Counted from the first letter of the stretch, positions 1 to 8,886 are shown. The stretch: 64,000 bases of DNA from Sphingomonas sp. YR710 (GCF_900101455.1 NZ_FMZJ01000004.1:124001-188000); one strand, 5' to 3'. The notes: a model not told the origin generated them from the letters alone. Numbers and translations are program-made.

Positions 1-2035
1 TACGCCCCGTAAAGCCACCCTGTTCCGATCGCAGGCTACCAGCGCCCTTCATGCCCGAGACAGCCACCGTATCGACCGCGATCGTGGCGGGCTGTCCGGG
101 CGGAAGTACGATCGCACCCGCACTCGAAAATGCCCCGATGATCGATCCGCCCGCCGCGACATAGTCGAACCCGCGGGGCGTGGGGTTGAGCCCGACGCGC
201 ACAGTGTTGAGACCCAGCGCCTGCACGGGCGAAGCCAGCATCAGATCGATCTTGGGTCGCTCGATGCGGCCATCGAGCTTCAGTTGGAGCGAGCCATATT
301 CCCGCTGCGTTCCGCTCCCCTGAAAATAGAAGGTGCCGTCGTGGCGCCGCATCCCGTTCCCAACGATGCGGATCGAAGGGCCCGTCAGAACCAGCTTGTC
401 GAAATACAATATTCCGTCCGGTCCCCGGCGCAGCGCTGTATCGATCTGTGGGAGCCCGCCGGCTAATGATCGGAGGAAAGCGTTGTCAAAACGCCTGATC
501 CACGCCCGACCTCGCCCGACCACCTGCGTGCCATGGCCGCCCGCACCGGGCATCACCTTCAGCTCGGAATTGACGTCGACGATGCCAAGTCCTGGGATCA
601 GATAGCGCTCCATCTTGCCGGACAAGGCGATATCATATTGTCCCGTCACCAAATCGAGTTTCAGCGCGAGCTTGCCACCAAGTCGATCGGATGACAGCGC
701 CAGATCATCTCCCGTGACGGTCTTGGATGTTGCCCTGAGTATCCCGTTGATCTTCAGATTTGCCAAAATACCGCCGGCCACATCCCCCACACCGGTGACG
801 CGGCGCGCCGTCAGGCGAATCGGCAAGCGGACCGGCGACGTACCAAACACTCCTTTGCCTTCGGCGCGAACAATGTCGAACCCGGTCGTATCGAACGCGA
901 CATGGTCCGCCGTCAGCGCATAGGTGAAGCCGGCCGCGCTAAAGGCTCCGCCAAGTGTCGCGTGCACGCGAACATTGGAACCGGCCATATTCGGGAACAA
1001 GGCCGGCGGTTTAAGCAGGCGGCCGTCGATCACTACGCCATCGAACGCATTTTGTGCGAGATCGAGCATACCGGTGCCGACCAGTTCCAATTCCGGCGTC
1101 CGCAGCGCAATTTTGCCATCCAGCCGGCGATCGATCAGAGTCGCGGCACCGTCGACCCGGATGGCCGGCGCAGTCAATCGCTGGAGCTTTCCACTGAGCA
1201 GGCTGGTCGGTGCCAGTTGCCCACCCAACCGATATTTGCCGCGATCAACGGCAAGATTGAGCTCCACCAGTCGAATATCGCCGATGTCGAGTGTCGCCCG
1301 CCCCTTCCATGTCGCCCAAGTGCCATCCCCGGAAATGACCCCGTTAATGGGTCGCTTCAGTCGGGCGATGCCGGCCAGCACGCCATTGGCGGGGCCGATG
1401 ATCTTTGCATCCAGATCGAAACGATTGCGATCCGGTTCCGAATCAAGCAGCATCTTGAGCCGATCGCCTGCGCTGCTGTCCCCACTCAGTTTCAGCAGCA
1501 CGCGGCCGCGCCGAACGTCCGCCGACGCATCGATATGGGCTGCGCGAGCCTGTCCCGACACGATCGCACCGATCCAGAGTTTGGCAATTTGCAGCCGGCC
1601 GACATGAATGTCGAAACCCGGCAGAAGTGGCCCGTTTTTGCCCGAAGGCCGCAAAGCCGGCAGCCTGTGCAGGATCACCAGATCCGACTGGACGTTTCGG
1701 AGATCAAGTCGGTTGGTCAGCCAGGATCCGGGTTTCCAGCTCAGGTCGATCTCGGGCGCTTCAAGGAACAGACCGCGTGTATCGTATAGCCGAAGGTCCC
1801 GGATCGTTGCCCTGTTCCAGATCGATCCGTCGATCCGGCCAATCTTGATCCGTAGCCCGGACGAAGGCGTCAATGCGGCAATCCTGTCGATGATAAGCCT
1901 GTGCCCCGGTGCCGTATCAATCACCCAGACCGCCACCGCCACGAGCGCCAGCAAACCCACAATGAGCGTCGTCAACCAGCGCAGCGCGATGCGCGCATAG
2001 CGCTGCGCGCTGCTGCGGGGCGCAGATTCCGTCAT
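1..2035 (-). CDS. tamB: Translocation and assembly module TamB (C-terminal part beyond window)
   Basis: About 678 N-terminal residues are visible; the reading frame stays open to the window edge, so the C-terminal DUF490/TamB domain lies outside. The protein starts with a short basic cytoplasmic stretch, then one membrane anchor (about residues 20-43, rich in L, V, A), then long repetitive beta-type sequence with recurring patterns such as LKLDGRIERP and LALSSDRLGGKLALKLDL, as expected of the AsmA-like beta-taco that spans the periplasm. In the known system TamB works with TamA in outer-membrane protein insertion and phospholipid transport. The start codon shares one base with the tamA stop (TGATG), indicating translational coupling. 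Identification rests on sequence character plus the tamA neighbour. Confidence 0.88.
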   Translation of the reverse strand, partial: MTESAPRSSAQRYARIALRWLTTLIVGLLALVAVAVWVIDTAPGHRLIIDRIAALTPSSGLRIKIGRIDGSIWNRATIRDLRLYDTRGLFLEAPEIDLSWKPGSWLTNRLDLRNVQSDLVILHRLPALRPSGKNGPLLPGFDIHVGRLQIAKLWIGAIVSGQARAAHIDASADVRRGRVLLKLSGDSSAGDRLKMLLDSEPDRNRFDLDAKIIGPANGVLAGIARLKRPINGVISGDGTWATWKGRATLDIGDIRLVELNLAVDRGKYRLGGQLAPTSLLSGKLQRLTAPAIRVDGAATLIDRRLDGKIALRTPELELVGTGMLDLAQNAFDGVVIDGRLLKPPALFPNMAGSNVRVHATLGGAFSAAGFTYALTADHVAFDTTGFDIVRAEGKGVFGTSPVRLPIRLTARRVTGVGDVAGGILANLKINGILRATSKTVTGDDLALSSDRLGGKLALKLDLVTGQYDIALSGKMERYLIPGLGIVDVNSELKVMPGAGGHGTQVVGRGRAWIRRFDNAFLRSLAGGLPQIDTALRRGPDGILYFDKLVLTGPSIRIVGNGMRRHDGTFYFQGSGTQREYGSLQLKLDGRIERPKIDLMLASPVQALGLNTVRVGLNPTPRGFDYVAAGGSIIGAFSSAGAIVLPPGQPATIAVDTVAVSGMKGAGSLRSEQGGFTGR

Positions 2036-4119
2036 CAGAACGCCTGCCCCAGCGAGACATACACCGCGATCCGGGAGTCGCCTGATCTCGGGTTCAGAGG
2101 TGTTCCGACGTCGACACGGATCGGCCCAAAACTCGTATAATAACGCACACCCATGCCGGCGCCGTATCGCAAATAATTGAATGTCGGGAATTTCGACGTG
2201 TAGAGATTGCCGCCGTCGAGAAACGGCACGACGCCAAAATCGCCAAAGCGAATTCGGCCTTCGATCGAAAATTCTGCGAGGCTGCGGCCGCCGGCGGGAT
2301 CGCCATTGATGTCGACGGGGCCGATTGCTTGATAGGCATAACCACGCACCGATCCGCCGCCGCCCGCATAGAAGCGGCGCGTGGGCGCGATACGCTCGAC
2401 ATTGGCGCCGACAATCGAACCGAACCGCAACCTGCCCGCCACCACGATCCGGTCGGATATTGGCATATAGCCGCTTCCGTCGATTTGCGCCTTCACATAG
2501 CCGAACGCACCGCCCTGCAGCGAGGCCTCCGGTGACACGCGGCCGGCCAGACGAAATCCGCGAGAGGGATTCAACAGGTCATTTGAGCCGTCGTACGACA
2601 GGCTCGTCGGCAACGCAGCGATCAGGTAGCGGCGGCTGCGCGGTGCCCCCGTGGCCTTGACGGTATCGTCCTCCTTCGACGCGACAAATTCGCCGCCATA
2701 GGACCATGTCCATTTCTTTTGCCAGATGATCGTCTTTTGGCGCTCAAGCCCAGCCGCCAAAGTGATGCTGCGGGCGTTGAATGCGTCCTCCTTCAAATGG
2801 CTGAACAGGACCTGCCCTGTCAGCACCCGATCCCGCGCCTTATAGTTGCTCCGCCGCAGGATCGCGCCAGCCGACTGCTCCTGCGTGCCCAGCACGCCGC
2901 GAAATGTCACCGCCCCCTCAGGCTGGATCAGATTCCGATGCTGCCAACTCGCCTCGATCCGATAGCCTTCGCCGGTGCCGTAACCGATCGCACCCGCAAT
3001 CGTACGCGGCGGCGCCTTTTCGAGCTTCACGTCAATATCGACGATGTCGCCGACCGACGTCTGCACCGGCTTGATGGTCACCGACGAAACCAGCCCGGTC
3101 TGGATCAGCGCGCGGCGGAAATCCTCGATACGCGCGGCATCATAGGTGTCACCGGGATGAAAGCGTGCGATTCGGCCCAGATGACGGATGCTGAAAAGGC
3201 GATCGCCGCTGATCCGAATCTGGCCAAATTTGCGCAGGCCCGCAGGATCGACCGCCATCGTCAACGTGGCTTTATGGGTTTCGTGATCGACGACGATTTT
3301 CGGATCGCCTACCTTGGCAAAGACGAATCCTTCGCGGCCCAACAAATTCCGTAAGGCCGTCTGCCCTGCCGCGATCCGGTCAGAATCCACCGCCTGACCG
3401 ACTGCGACGCCGAAGGCGCGGTGCAATCCGGCGGCCTTCTCTTCAGCGGATTCAATTCCCGGCAGATCGACAACGGAGAAGGTATATAATGTCCCCGGTT
3501 CAACCGAAAGCGTGACGCGCAATCGCCCAGGCTCGATCTGTTCGATATGCGTCGACGTCGACGCATCATAATAGCCTGCCGCACGCATCAGATCGCCCAG
3601 AAGCTTTTCGTCGGCGCGCGCGCGACGATCGATCTGCGCCGTATTGCCGGTGCCCTTCCCTTCCTCGAGCGCAGACAACGACTTGAACCGCGCCCGTACG
3701 CTTCCCTCACTCGCGGATGACAACCCATCGACGCCCGTAAGCCCGTCGATCTGGATCTGATAATGTTGTTCGGCCTGGCTGTCCCGAACCGCCGCCGCGG
3801 AAACCGCTGGCATCTGCGGAGCGGCGGCCGGCGCGGCAAAATCAGGTGCCGTCGGCCAATCCACGCCAAAGCCGGGCATTGGCGCCATTTCCGACGATGG
3901 ATCGAACGACGGCCCCGGATCGTTCGCAGGCGATTGGGCACATAAAGGCGAGGCACCCCAAATGGCGAACATCATAAGGGACTTGGCGCCAGACGCCCGA
4001 CCGGCAAACATCGGACGACAGTAGCGCCGGGCTGCGCCTCTCGCCAGTACCCGTTTCATCCAAACGTCGGATAGAACCGGCTGTCCGCCGAACCGGCCAT
4101 GCTCGAGCCGGCCTGGCAT
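2035..4119 (-). CDS. tamA: BamA/TamA-family outer membrane protein TamA
   Basis: 694 residues: an N-terminal hydrophobic signal region ending near CAQS, a proline/alanine-rich linker, POTRA-type domains (about residues 110-360) and a C-terminal 16-strand-type beta-barrel. The barrel carries GGGGSVRGYAYQAIGP (about residues 585-600), matching the conserved VRGY/F lid-loop motif of Omp85 proteins, and ends in phenylalanine, the usual outer-membrane C-terminal signature. Known role: partner of TamB in outer-membrane protein assembly. The start is uncertain: in-frame ATGs at 4059 and 4011 would give a more conventional signal peptide, and none has a strong ribosome binding site. The stop overlaps the tamB start. 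Confidence 0.9.
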   Translation of the reverse strand: MPGRLEHGRFGGQPVLSDVWMKRVLARGAARRYCRPMFAGRASGAKSLMMFAIWGASPLCAQSPANDPGPSFDPSSEMAPMPGFGVDWPTAPDFAAPAAAPQMPAVSAAAVRDSQAEQHYQIQIDGLTGVDGLSSASEGSVRARFKSLSALEEGKGTGNTAQIDRRARADEKLLGDLMRAAGYYDASTSTHIEQIEPGRLRVTLSVEPGTLYTFSVVDLPGIESAEEKAAGLHRAFGVAVGQAVDSDRIAAGQTALRNLLGREGFVFAKVGDPKIVVDHETHKATLTMAVDPAGLRKFGQIRISGDRLFSIRHLGRIARFHPGDTYDAARIEDFRRALIQTGLVSSVTIKPVQTSVGDIVDIDVKLEKAPPRTIAGAIGYGTGEGYRIEASWQHRNLIQPEGAVTFRGVLGTQEQSAGAILRRSNYKARDRVLTGQVLFSHLKEDAFNARSITLAAGLERQKTIIWQKKWTWSYGGEFVASKEDDTVKATGAPRSRRYLIAALPTSLSYDGSNDLLNPSRGFRLAGRVSPEASLQGGAFGYVKAQIDGSGYMPISDRIVVAGRLRFGSIVGANVERIAPTRRFYAGGGGSVRGYAYQAIGPVDINGDPAGGRSLAEFSIEGRIRFGDFGVVPFLDGGNLYTSKFPTFNYLRYGAGMGVRYYTSFGPIRVDVGTPLNPRSGDSRIAVYVSLGQAF

Positions 4120-4146
4120 TCATTATCTTATCCGAGTGCTACCCGC

Positions 4147-4569
4147 CTAATGCACCGTTCCAAATGATATCGGCTGGCTCAAAACAGAAACGATCCTTTC
4201 GATTTGACGCCATTCGCAAAAGCGGACGGCATTGCCCAGAGTACGATAATGGCGCGCCCGCGATGCCGCTTCGGCGGCGGCCGTCTCGCCCAGCGTCGCC
4301 ATCAGATCGGTCGCGATCTCGATACTGGCAACATTGGCAATATAGAATAGCTCTTCCAAATCTCGCCCCTTTTCAAACTCTTCTCCCAAATACCCAATGT
4401 TCATGCCAAGATATTCGACATACCTAAACTCAAGGCCTTCGATGGTGGACAAAAGGTTCACCAGGTCCCCGATCGGGACAATCATCCCGATGCGGGACAG
4501 TCGGTACATTTGGGCCGCCAAGCCTGCCGGTAAGCAAATCATCTGGAAGACGCGACGATCTCGTGCCAT
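4147..4569 (-). CDS. Hypothetical protein, 140 residues
   Basis: I do not recognise a family. The predicted protein is mixed hydrophobic/charged, with a segment near the start that could be amphipathic (MYRLSRIGMIVPIGDLVNLL), an acidic middle (GEEFEKGRDLEELFYIANVA) and an alanine-rich region predicted helical; no signal peptide or clear transmembrane helix. Position 4569 is preferred because it avoids overlap with the divergent small gene at 4578, but in-frame ATGs at 4617, 4542, 4509 and 4485 are alternatives. It lies between the tam genes and a proline-rich membrane protein, all on the same strand. The open frame and bacterial-looking composition support it as real, but function is unknown. 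Confidence 0.55.
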   Translation of the reverse strand: MARDRRVFQMICLPAGLAAQMYRLSRIGMIVPIGDLVNLLSTIEGLEFRYVEYLGMNIGYLGEEFEKGRDLEELFYIANVASIEIATDLMATLGETAAAEAASRARHYRTLGNAVRFCEWRQIERIVSVLSQPISFGTVH

Positions 4570-4577
4570 GACACGCC

Positions 4578-4751
4578 ATGTTTCAGACGGGCAAAGCATC
4601 CCGCGCCGGCGGCGCAATCATCGCAGCGACAATCCTCGTGGGGGCAGTAATCGGCGCCCGGCTCGGTCAGCCATCACTAGGCACGGTAATCGGTGCAGTC
4701 TCGGGCACCGTCATCACGATCGCGATATTCCTTTACGACCGTCGGCGATGA
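4578..4751 (+). CDS. Small hydrophobic membrane protein, 57 residues
   Basis: ATG to TGA frame of 57 residues that fits exactly between the leftward genes starting at 4569 and ending at 4756. The protein has a short basic N-terminus (MFQTGKASRAG), a hydrophobic glycine-containing segment (GAIIAATILVGAVIGARLG), a second segment (GTVIGAVSGTVITIAIFLY) and a basic tail DRRR. The GxxxG-like spacing in both segments is typical of small glycine-zipper membrane proteins or helical hairpins. No Shine-Dalgarno sequence is visible before the ATG and only 8 bases separate it from the divergent start at 4569, so the promoter would have to lie inside the neighbouring gene. Function unknown; the composition is unlikely to be a shadow because no larger gene lies opposite. 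Confidence 0.55.
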   Translation: MFQTGKASRAGGAIIAATILVGAVIGARLGQPSLGTVIGAVSGTVITIAIFLYDRRR

Positions 4752-4755
4752 GGCC

Positions 4756-6153
4756 CTAGCGCCGGACGAGATTTCGCAACACACCCAGCGCGAGGTGTAG
4801 CGGCTGATCGAGCAACCCATCGCCATCCAGAAGCGCGGACGCGTCCGCAGCAACCGGAACGGTACTATGCGCAGGCTGATGTGCCGTGGGAGATCCGGGT
4901 TCCGGTTGCCAGGTCGTCGCCTCAGCGTGCACCGGATGCGGCATGAGCGGCGCGGCAAATGACGGCGGCGGCGGGGACGGCGCCATGGCCTGCGGCAACG
5001 GAGCCGCGGGCGGCGGTGGCGGAACATGCTGCGGGGCTTCGAACGCAGCCAATTGCTTTTGTATCTCGCGGACGGGCGGCGGTGTCGTCGGCCGGCGGCG
5101 GCGCATCCCTTCCTCAAGGCGCATCAGTAAGTCGCCCAACGGCGCGCTATCGAGCCGCTCTCTCGGCATCGCGACCGATTGCGTCGTCGACGGCTTCGCT
5201 GCTGGCGTGGATGGCTGAGCCTGCTGCACTGATGGCACGGCAAGCGGAGACACGACTGGCGGCGAAATGAATTCCGGCGCTGGAAACGCCGTGGATAGTT
5301 GATCGGGCGCCGGCTCTTGTGGCCGCGATGTCATGGGTCGAATTCCCAAACCGTTCGATATCGCAACATCCGTGAAGGGTTGCGGTATGATCGGCTCACC
5401 CCGAAATTGCTGTGGAGGCTGTTGCAAGGGCTGCGGAGGGGGTACCCATCCGGGCAGATCGGCCAGCGGCGATGCAGGCCGCGATGCAGTGGTCGCCCTC
5501 GGAGCAGCCGGCGACACAGGAAGCACCAGGTCGAGCGCATCCGGGGTCACGCCCGTAATGGGAGGGATTGCCGGCCCACTCGGCGCCGGACGTTCGACAT
5601 CGGACAATAACCGATCGATTGGCGGCAGGAACTGATCGACCGCGATATCGAATGGAACCGGTGCCGGCGGCCAGGCGCCGGACTTCGGCGGGTCGCCAAT
5701 ATCGTTGCGGGCAGACAGTGGGCGACGAGGGTCGTTCGGATTGACAGGTGGACCAACCTCGGTGATCGTTCGCGGTACGTGCTTGATCAGATCGAGTGGA
5801 TCGGCAGGGCGATACCCCTCGCCTTCTTCCTCATAATCATCTTCGCGTTGACGAATGATAGCCGACATGCCGACCCGACCGAACAGCAACCAGTCGATCC
5901 CCACCCAGCCGAGGCCGGCGGTTGCAATGCCGGCCAATACGGCCAACAAGCTGCGGTCATCTTGTGAAATGGGCGGTTCGGCCTGGACCATGACGCGCGA
6001 AAGGCCGCTTATCGTAGTCAGTTTTTCGAGAGCATGCTGCGGTAGAGCAAGAACAAGAAAGGCCGCAGCCGCACCGATGAGAATCGCCAGCGCGATCCCC
6101 ATCAGCAGGCTGGTATGCCTGTTCATCTCTTTGCGAACCATCAATACGCCCAT
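4756..6153 (-). CDS. Proline-rich membrane protein, 465 residues, function unknown
   Basis: Two hydrophobic segments near the N-terminus (about residues 15-37 and 68-92) flank a short probably periplasmic segment; they are followed by an acidic patch (REDDYEEEGEG) and some 340 residues of proline/alanine-rich low-complexity sequence with repeated PP, PQP and PPPPP runs that should be cytoplasmic and disordered. The C-terminal 30 residues (about 435-465, LLDGDGLLDQPLHLALGVLR) look like a short helix. The architecture resembles membrane-anchored scaffolding proteins with long disordered tails, but I recognise no family. The start could also be at the second or third in-frame ATG (MVRKEM, MNRHTS). 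Same strand as its neighbours on both sides. Confidence 0.75.
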   Translation of the reverse strand: MGVLMVRKEMNRHTSLLMGIALAILIGAAAAFLVLALPQHALEKLTTISGLSRVMVQAEPPISQDDRSLLAVLAGIATAGLGWVGIDWLLFGRVGMSAIIRQREDDYEEEGEGYRPADPLDLIKHVPRTITEVGPPVNPNDPRRPLSARNDIGDPPKSGAWPPAPVPFDIAVDQFLPPIDRLLSDVERPAPSGPAIPPITGVTPDALDLVLPVSPAAPRATTASRPASPLADLPGWVPPPQPLQQPPQQFRGEPIIPQPFTDVAISNGLGIRPMTSRPQEPAPDQLSTAFPAPEFISPPVVSPLAVPSVQQAQPSTPAAKPSTTQSVAMPRERLDSAPLGDLLMRLEEGMRRRRPTTPPPVREIQKQLAAFEAPQHVPPPPPAAPLPQAMAPSPPPPSFAAPLMPHPVHAEATTWQPEPGSPTAHQPAHSTVPVAADASALLDGDGLLDQPLHLALGVLRNLVRR

Positions 6154-6196
6154 GCTACACCTGTCAAAACGCCGTCACTCGTGCCGCTCGATTCCG

Positions 6197-7411
6197 TCAG
6201 CCCGCCGGATAGGCACGCCTCCGAGCGAGTTGTTCATATATAGGCTGATACCGTGACACATTCACGGCCCAGTTGCGCTCCCGTTCGACAAAGATGCGAC
6301 CATCCGCGCGGCGCTGGTCCCAGCCCGATCGATCGTCGAGTAGATCGCCAAGCGCTTTGGCCATTGCCGGCGGATCGTCTGGTGGAAACAGGGTGCCCGT
6401 TACCCCATCCTCGATGAGTTCGCGATGCCCCCCCACATTCGACGCGGCCACGAGCCGCCGCTGCGCCATGGCTTCAAGTGGTTTGAGTGGCGTCACCAGA
6501 TCGGTGAGCCGCATCAATTTTCGCGGATAGGCCAGCACGTCGATCAGGCTGTAATAACGTTCAACCTCGTGATGCGGAACCCGGCCAACGAAATGAATGC
6601 TCGCAGCTGCCGGTGACGCCGACGACTGCTTCCGCAGCGCATCTTCCATTGGGCCGCCACCGACCAGCAGCAGGGCCGCATTCGGACGCCGCGCAACCAG
6701 CAATGGCATCGCGGCGATCAGATCATCCAGCCCCTCATAGTCGTAAAAGGATCCAATGAAGCCGATCACGTCGCAGCCTGCTAGGCCCAATTGCGCACGA
6801 AGCGCCTCGTCGGGTGGCGGCGGATCGCCAAACAGTTCGAGATCGACGCCATTCGGCGACACCATGATCTTGTCCGGGGCGACACCCCGACCGATCAGAT
6901 CGCTCCGCAATCCTTCGCAGATTACCGCCACCGCATCGGCGCGCGCGACGACGTAGTTTTCCAAAGTCCGGGTCAGGCGATACATCAGCGAGCCTTCGCG
7001 GCCCGTGCCGTTGCCGACGGCAGCATCTTCCCAGAAAGCCCGTATCTCATAGAGAAGCGGCAGACCCAGCGCTTTCGCTGCACGCAGCCCGGCGATGCCG
7101 TTTAACGCCGGCGAGTGGGCGTGCAGCAGGTCAGGCTTCCATTCTGCGGCCACCGCCGCCGCACGGCGGGACAGGGCCGCGACCTCACGAATTTCACCGA
7201 TCGGCGCCCGCGCCGGTTTGATGGCCGGCGTTCGCCGAAAGATCAGTCCATCCTGCGCGTCCGGATCCGGGCTGGGGAGGTTGTAACGAGGCCCGGTGAC
7301 CCCCCGAACCTCCCAGCCCATCTCGATCTGCGCCTTCATGATTGCGCGGGTGCGAAATGTATATCCGCTGTGAATCGGCAGGCTATGGTCGAGGATATGA
7401 AGGATTTTCAT
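6197..7411 (-). CDS. Glycosyltransferase family 4, exosortase-A-associated type
   Basis: 404 residues with the GT-B fold layout: N-terminal acceptor domain, then a donor-sugar domain with IGFIGSFYDYEGLDDLI (about residue 215) and the KPLEAMA motif (about residue 315) of GT4 enzymes. The N-terminus MKILHILDHSLPIHSGYTFR closely fits the family I know as PEP-CTERM/exosortase-A-associated glycosyltransferase (Daro_2409 type, TIGR04063). Such enzymes act in exopolysaccharide or glycan assembly at the cytoplasmic membrane. An in-frame ATG 18 bases upstream is possible, but the MKILHI start matches family N-termini. Together with the ligase-like gene at 8879 it suggests a surface-glycan locus; the substrate cannot be told. 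Confidence 0.88.
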   Translation of the reverse strand: MKILHILDHSLPIHSGYTFRTRAIMKAQIEMGWEVRGVTGPRYNLPSPDPDAQDGLIFRRTPAIKPARAPIGEIREVAALSRRAAAVAAEWKPDLLHAHSPALNGIAGLRAAKALGLPLLYEIRAFWEDAAVGNGTGREGSLMYRLTRTLENYVVARADAVAVICEGLRSDLIGRGVAPDKIMVSPNGVDLELFGDPPPPDEALRAQLGLAGCDVIGFIGSFYDYEGLDDLIAAMPLLVARRPNAALLLVGGGPMEDALRKQSSASPAAASIHFVGRVPHHEVERYYSLIDVLAYPRKLMRLTDLVTPLKPLEAMAQRRLVAASNVGGHRELIEDGVTGTLFPPDDPPAMAKALGDLLDDRSGWDQRRADGRIFVERERNWAVNVSRYQPIYEQLARRRAYPAG

Positions 7412-7420
7412 GCAGGTGCG

Positions 7421-7469
7421 AAGGCGCACGATCGGGTGCGACTTGTCAACCCGTTTCGGCGCTGTTCCG
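7421..7469. repeat. Imperfect direct repeat, copy A
   Basis: This intergenic sequence shares AAGGCGCACGAT, then CTTGTCAACC, one varying base, GTTTCG and a following TTCCG with 8694-8737, in the same orientation. Copy A has one extra base before CTTGTC and five more before TTCCG. It sits just upstream of the glycosyltransferase start (7411) and directly after the acyltransferase stop, so copies A and B bracket the acyltransferase gene. Confidence 0.7.
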
Positions 7470-8543
7470 TCAGTTGCCGCGGCCCGCGGACACCCTCCGA
7501 TTCATCCAACGCTGCGCCGGCCGCTCGATGATATTATACAGTGCAAACGACATGAACAGGGTCAGCGCCAGGTAAACGGCCAGCAATGGCAAGGCAATAT
7601 CGTCGGGATTATCGACGAACAGCAATTTGAACATCTTGAACAAGATGCTGTGCACCAGATAGGTCGCGTAGCTCACCGTGCCAAGCCAGTGGATCAGATC
7701 GCCGTTGAGCGGGTTGCGCCTCCAGCCCGACGACAGCGCCAGAAACAGGGTGAGCGCGGCGAAAGCCATGAAGATGCTGAGCGGTTCGGCCCCTGCCGTC
7801 AAATAAAGGATAAGCCCGCCCGCAGCGATCAGTACACATATCAGGGCCGGCAATCGTTCATTCGAGCGCCAACGCAGCCACAGCGCGCTCAGGATCGTGC
7901 CCGCACTGAATTCGAGAATGCATCGCGGCAGGCCGAAATGCGGAATATCCGCGCCCAGCGACGTCAGCCCGAACGCCATCGACAGGGCGTACATTGATGC
8001 CAGCAGAACGCACAGAGCCGTGACCAGCGCGATTGCGGGCCATTTTTCCCAGCGGACGGCGACGACAATGATGGGAAAGAACAGATAGGCGGCCCACTCG
8101 CAACTGATCGACCACGCCGGATGATTCCAGCTCAACGCACTGGTAAAACCCCAATTCTGGGCCAGCAACAGATGAAGCGGCAATTCGCCAACCGGATAAT
8201 CGTCCGGCCCGGCCTTGCCCAGCCCCCAGCATAATAGAAGGAAACCCACTGCCCAAAGCAGCATGAACAGGTGCAGCGGATAGATCCGCGCGAGGCGCCG
8301 CCACAGGAACCGCGGCACACCGCTGATCCCCTGCTCGCGGAGCTGGCCAGCATAATTGAGCCAGATGACGAAGCCTGACAGGATGAAGAAGAAATCGACC
8401 GCCAGATACCCCCTTGCCAAAAAGCCGACGAGTGCAGGCGGCAGCGATGGCGCCGCGGACAGGCGAATATGATAGAGAACCACATACCAGGCCGCGATGC
8501 CACGGATCGATGTCAGCGCGCGGAGTTCCGTCCCGATTTGCAT
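7470..8543 (-). CDS. Acyltransferase family 3 membrane protein
   Basis: 357 residues beginning ELRALTSIRGIAAWYVVLYH, the typical N-terminus of acyltransferase-3 (OafA/YrhL-type) proteins with the conserved RG and histidine in the first helix. About ten hydrophobic helices follow, including GYLAVDFFFILSGFVI with the family's DFFFxLSGF pattern and the RRLARIYPLHLF loop. Known members transfer acetyl or other acyl groups onto exported glycans or lipids. The ATG at 8543 is chosen because the longer frame upstream (to 8636) lacks family similarity. It lies between the glycosyltransferase and the ligase-like gene and is flanked by a direct repeat, so it may be a later insertion into the locus. Confidence 0.88.
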   Translation of the reverse strand: MQIGTELRALTSIRGIAAWYVVLYHIRLSAAPSLPPALVGFLARGYLAVDFFFILSGFVIWLNYAGQLREQGISGVPRFLWRRLARIYPLHLFMLLWAVGFLLLCWGLGKAGPDDYPVGELPLHLLLAQNWGFTSALSWNHPAWSISCEWAAYLFFPIIVVAVRWEKWPAIALVTALCVLLASMYALSMAFGLTSLGADIPHFGLPRCILEFSAGTILSALWLRWRSNERLPALICVLIAAGGLILYLTAGAEPLSIFMAFAALTLFLALSSGWRRNPLNGDLIHWLGTVSYATYLVHSILFKMFKLLFVDNPDDIALPLLAVYLALTLFMSFALYNIIERPAQRWMNRRVSAGRGN

Positions 8544-8693
8544 TATCGGCGTGGAGAGGGCAGCGCACAGACTGCGGCTTCCCACCCGAATAATTCGTTT
8601 CCTGCACGAGACATTGACGGTGTATGAAATCGACATCCGCTATGGATCGGACGGACGGGATCGGGGATATCGATATCGGTCATGTGCCCATTC

Positions 8694-8737
8694 AAGGCGC
8701 ACGATAGTGATTCGCTTGTCAACCTGTTTCGTTCCGG
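8694..8737. repeat. Imperfect direct repeat, copy B
   Basis: Partner of the element at 7421-7469, in the same orientation. Copy B ends 11 bases before the ATG of the small protein at 8749 and so lies in the promoter/leader region of the rightward glycan genes. The remaining gap 8544-8693 holds a short GATATCGATATC palindrome at about 8667 and nothing else I can identify. Confidence 0.7.
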
Positions 8738-8748
8738 AATTTCATCCC

Positions 8749-8886
8749 ATGATCGACACATTATCGTTGCTGCTCTCGCACTTCCTGATGTTGTTCGTGA
8801 TCTTCAAGGTGATGAACAATCCGGATCTGAATTCCGAGCCGACACCATACGGTCGACGATTCAAGACGGTTGGCCCGCGTGCGTGA
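8749..8886 (+). CDS. Possible small membrane protein, 45 residues
   Basis: Short frame starting MIDTLSLLLSHFLMLFVIFK, a single predicted membrane helix, followed by a polar tail with NNPDLNSEPTPYGRRF and a TGA that overlaps the probable GTG start of the ligase-like gene by 8 bases, an arrangement consistent with translational coupling. A weak GGAA lies 9-12 bases before the ATG. The hydrophobic-then-polar pattern and the tight overlap argue for a real gene, but the frame is short and no family is recognised. Confidence 0.45.
   Translation: MIDTLSLLLSHFLMLFVIFKVMNNPDLNSEPTPYGRRFKTVGPRA

Noticed and set aside
902-1789. 295-residue plus-strand frame opposite tamB
   Set aside because: No family features and arginine/proline/glutamine-rich composition; it is an antisense shadow of the continuous TamB frame.
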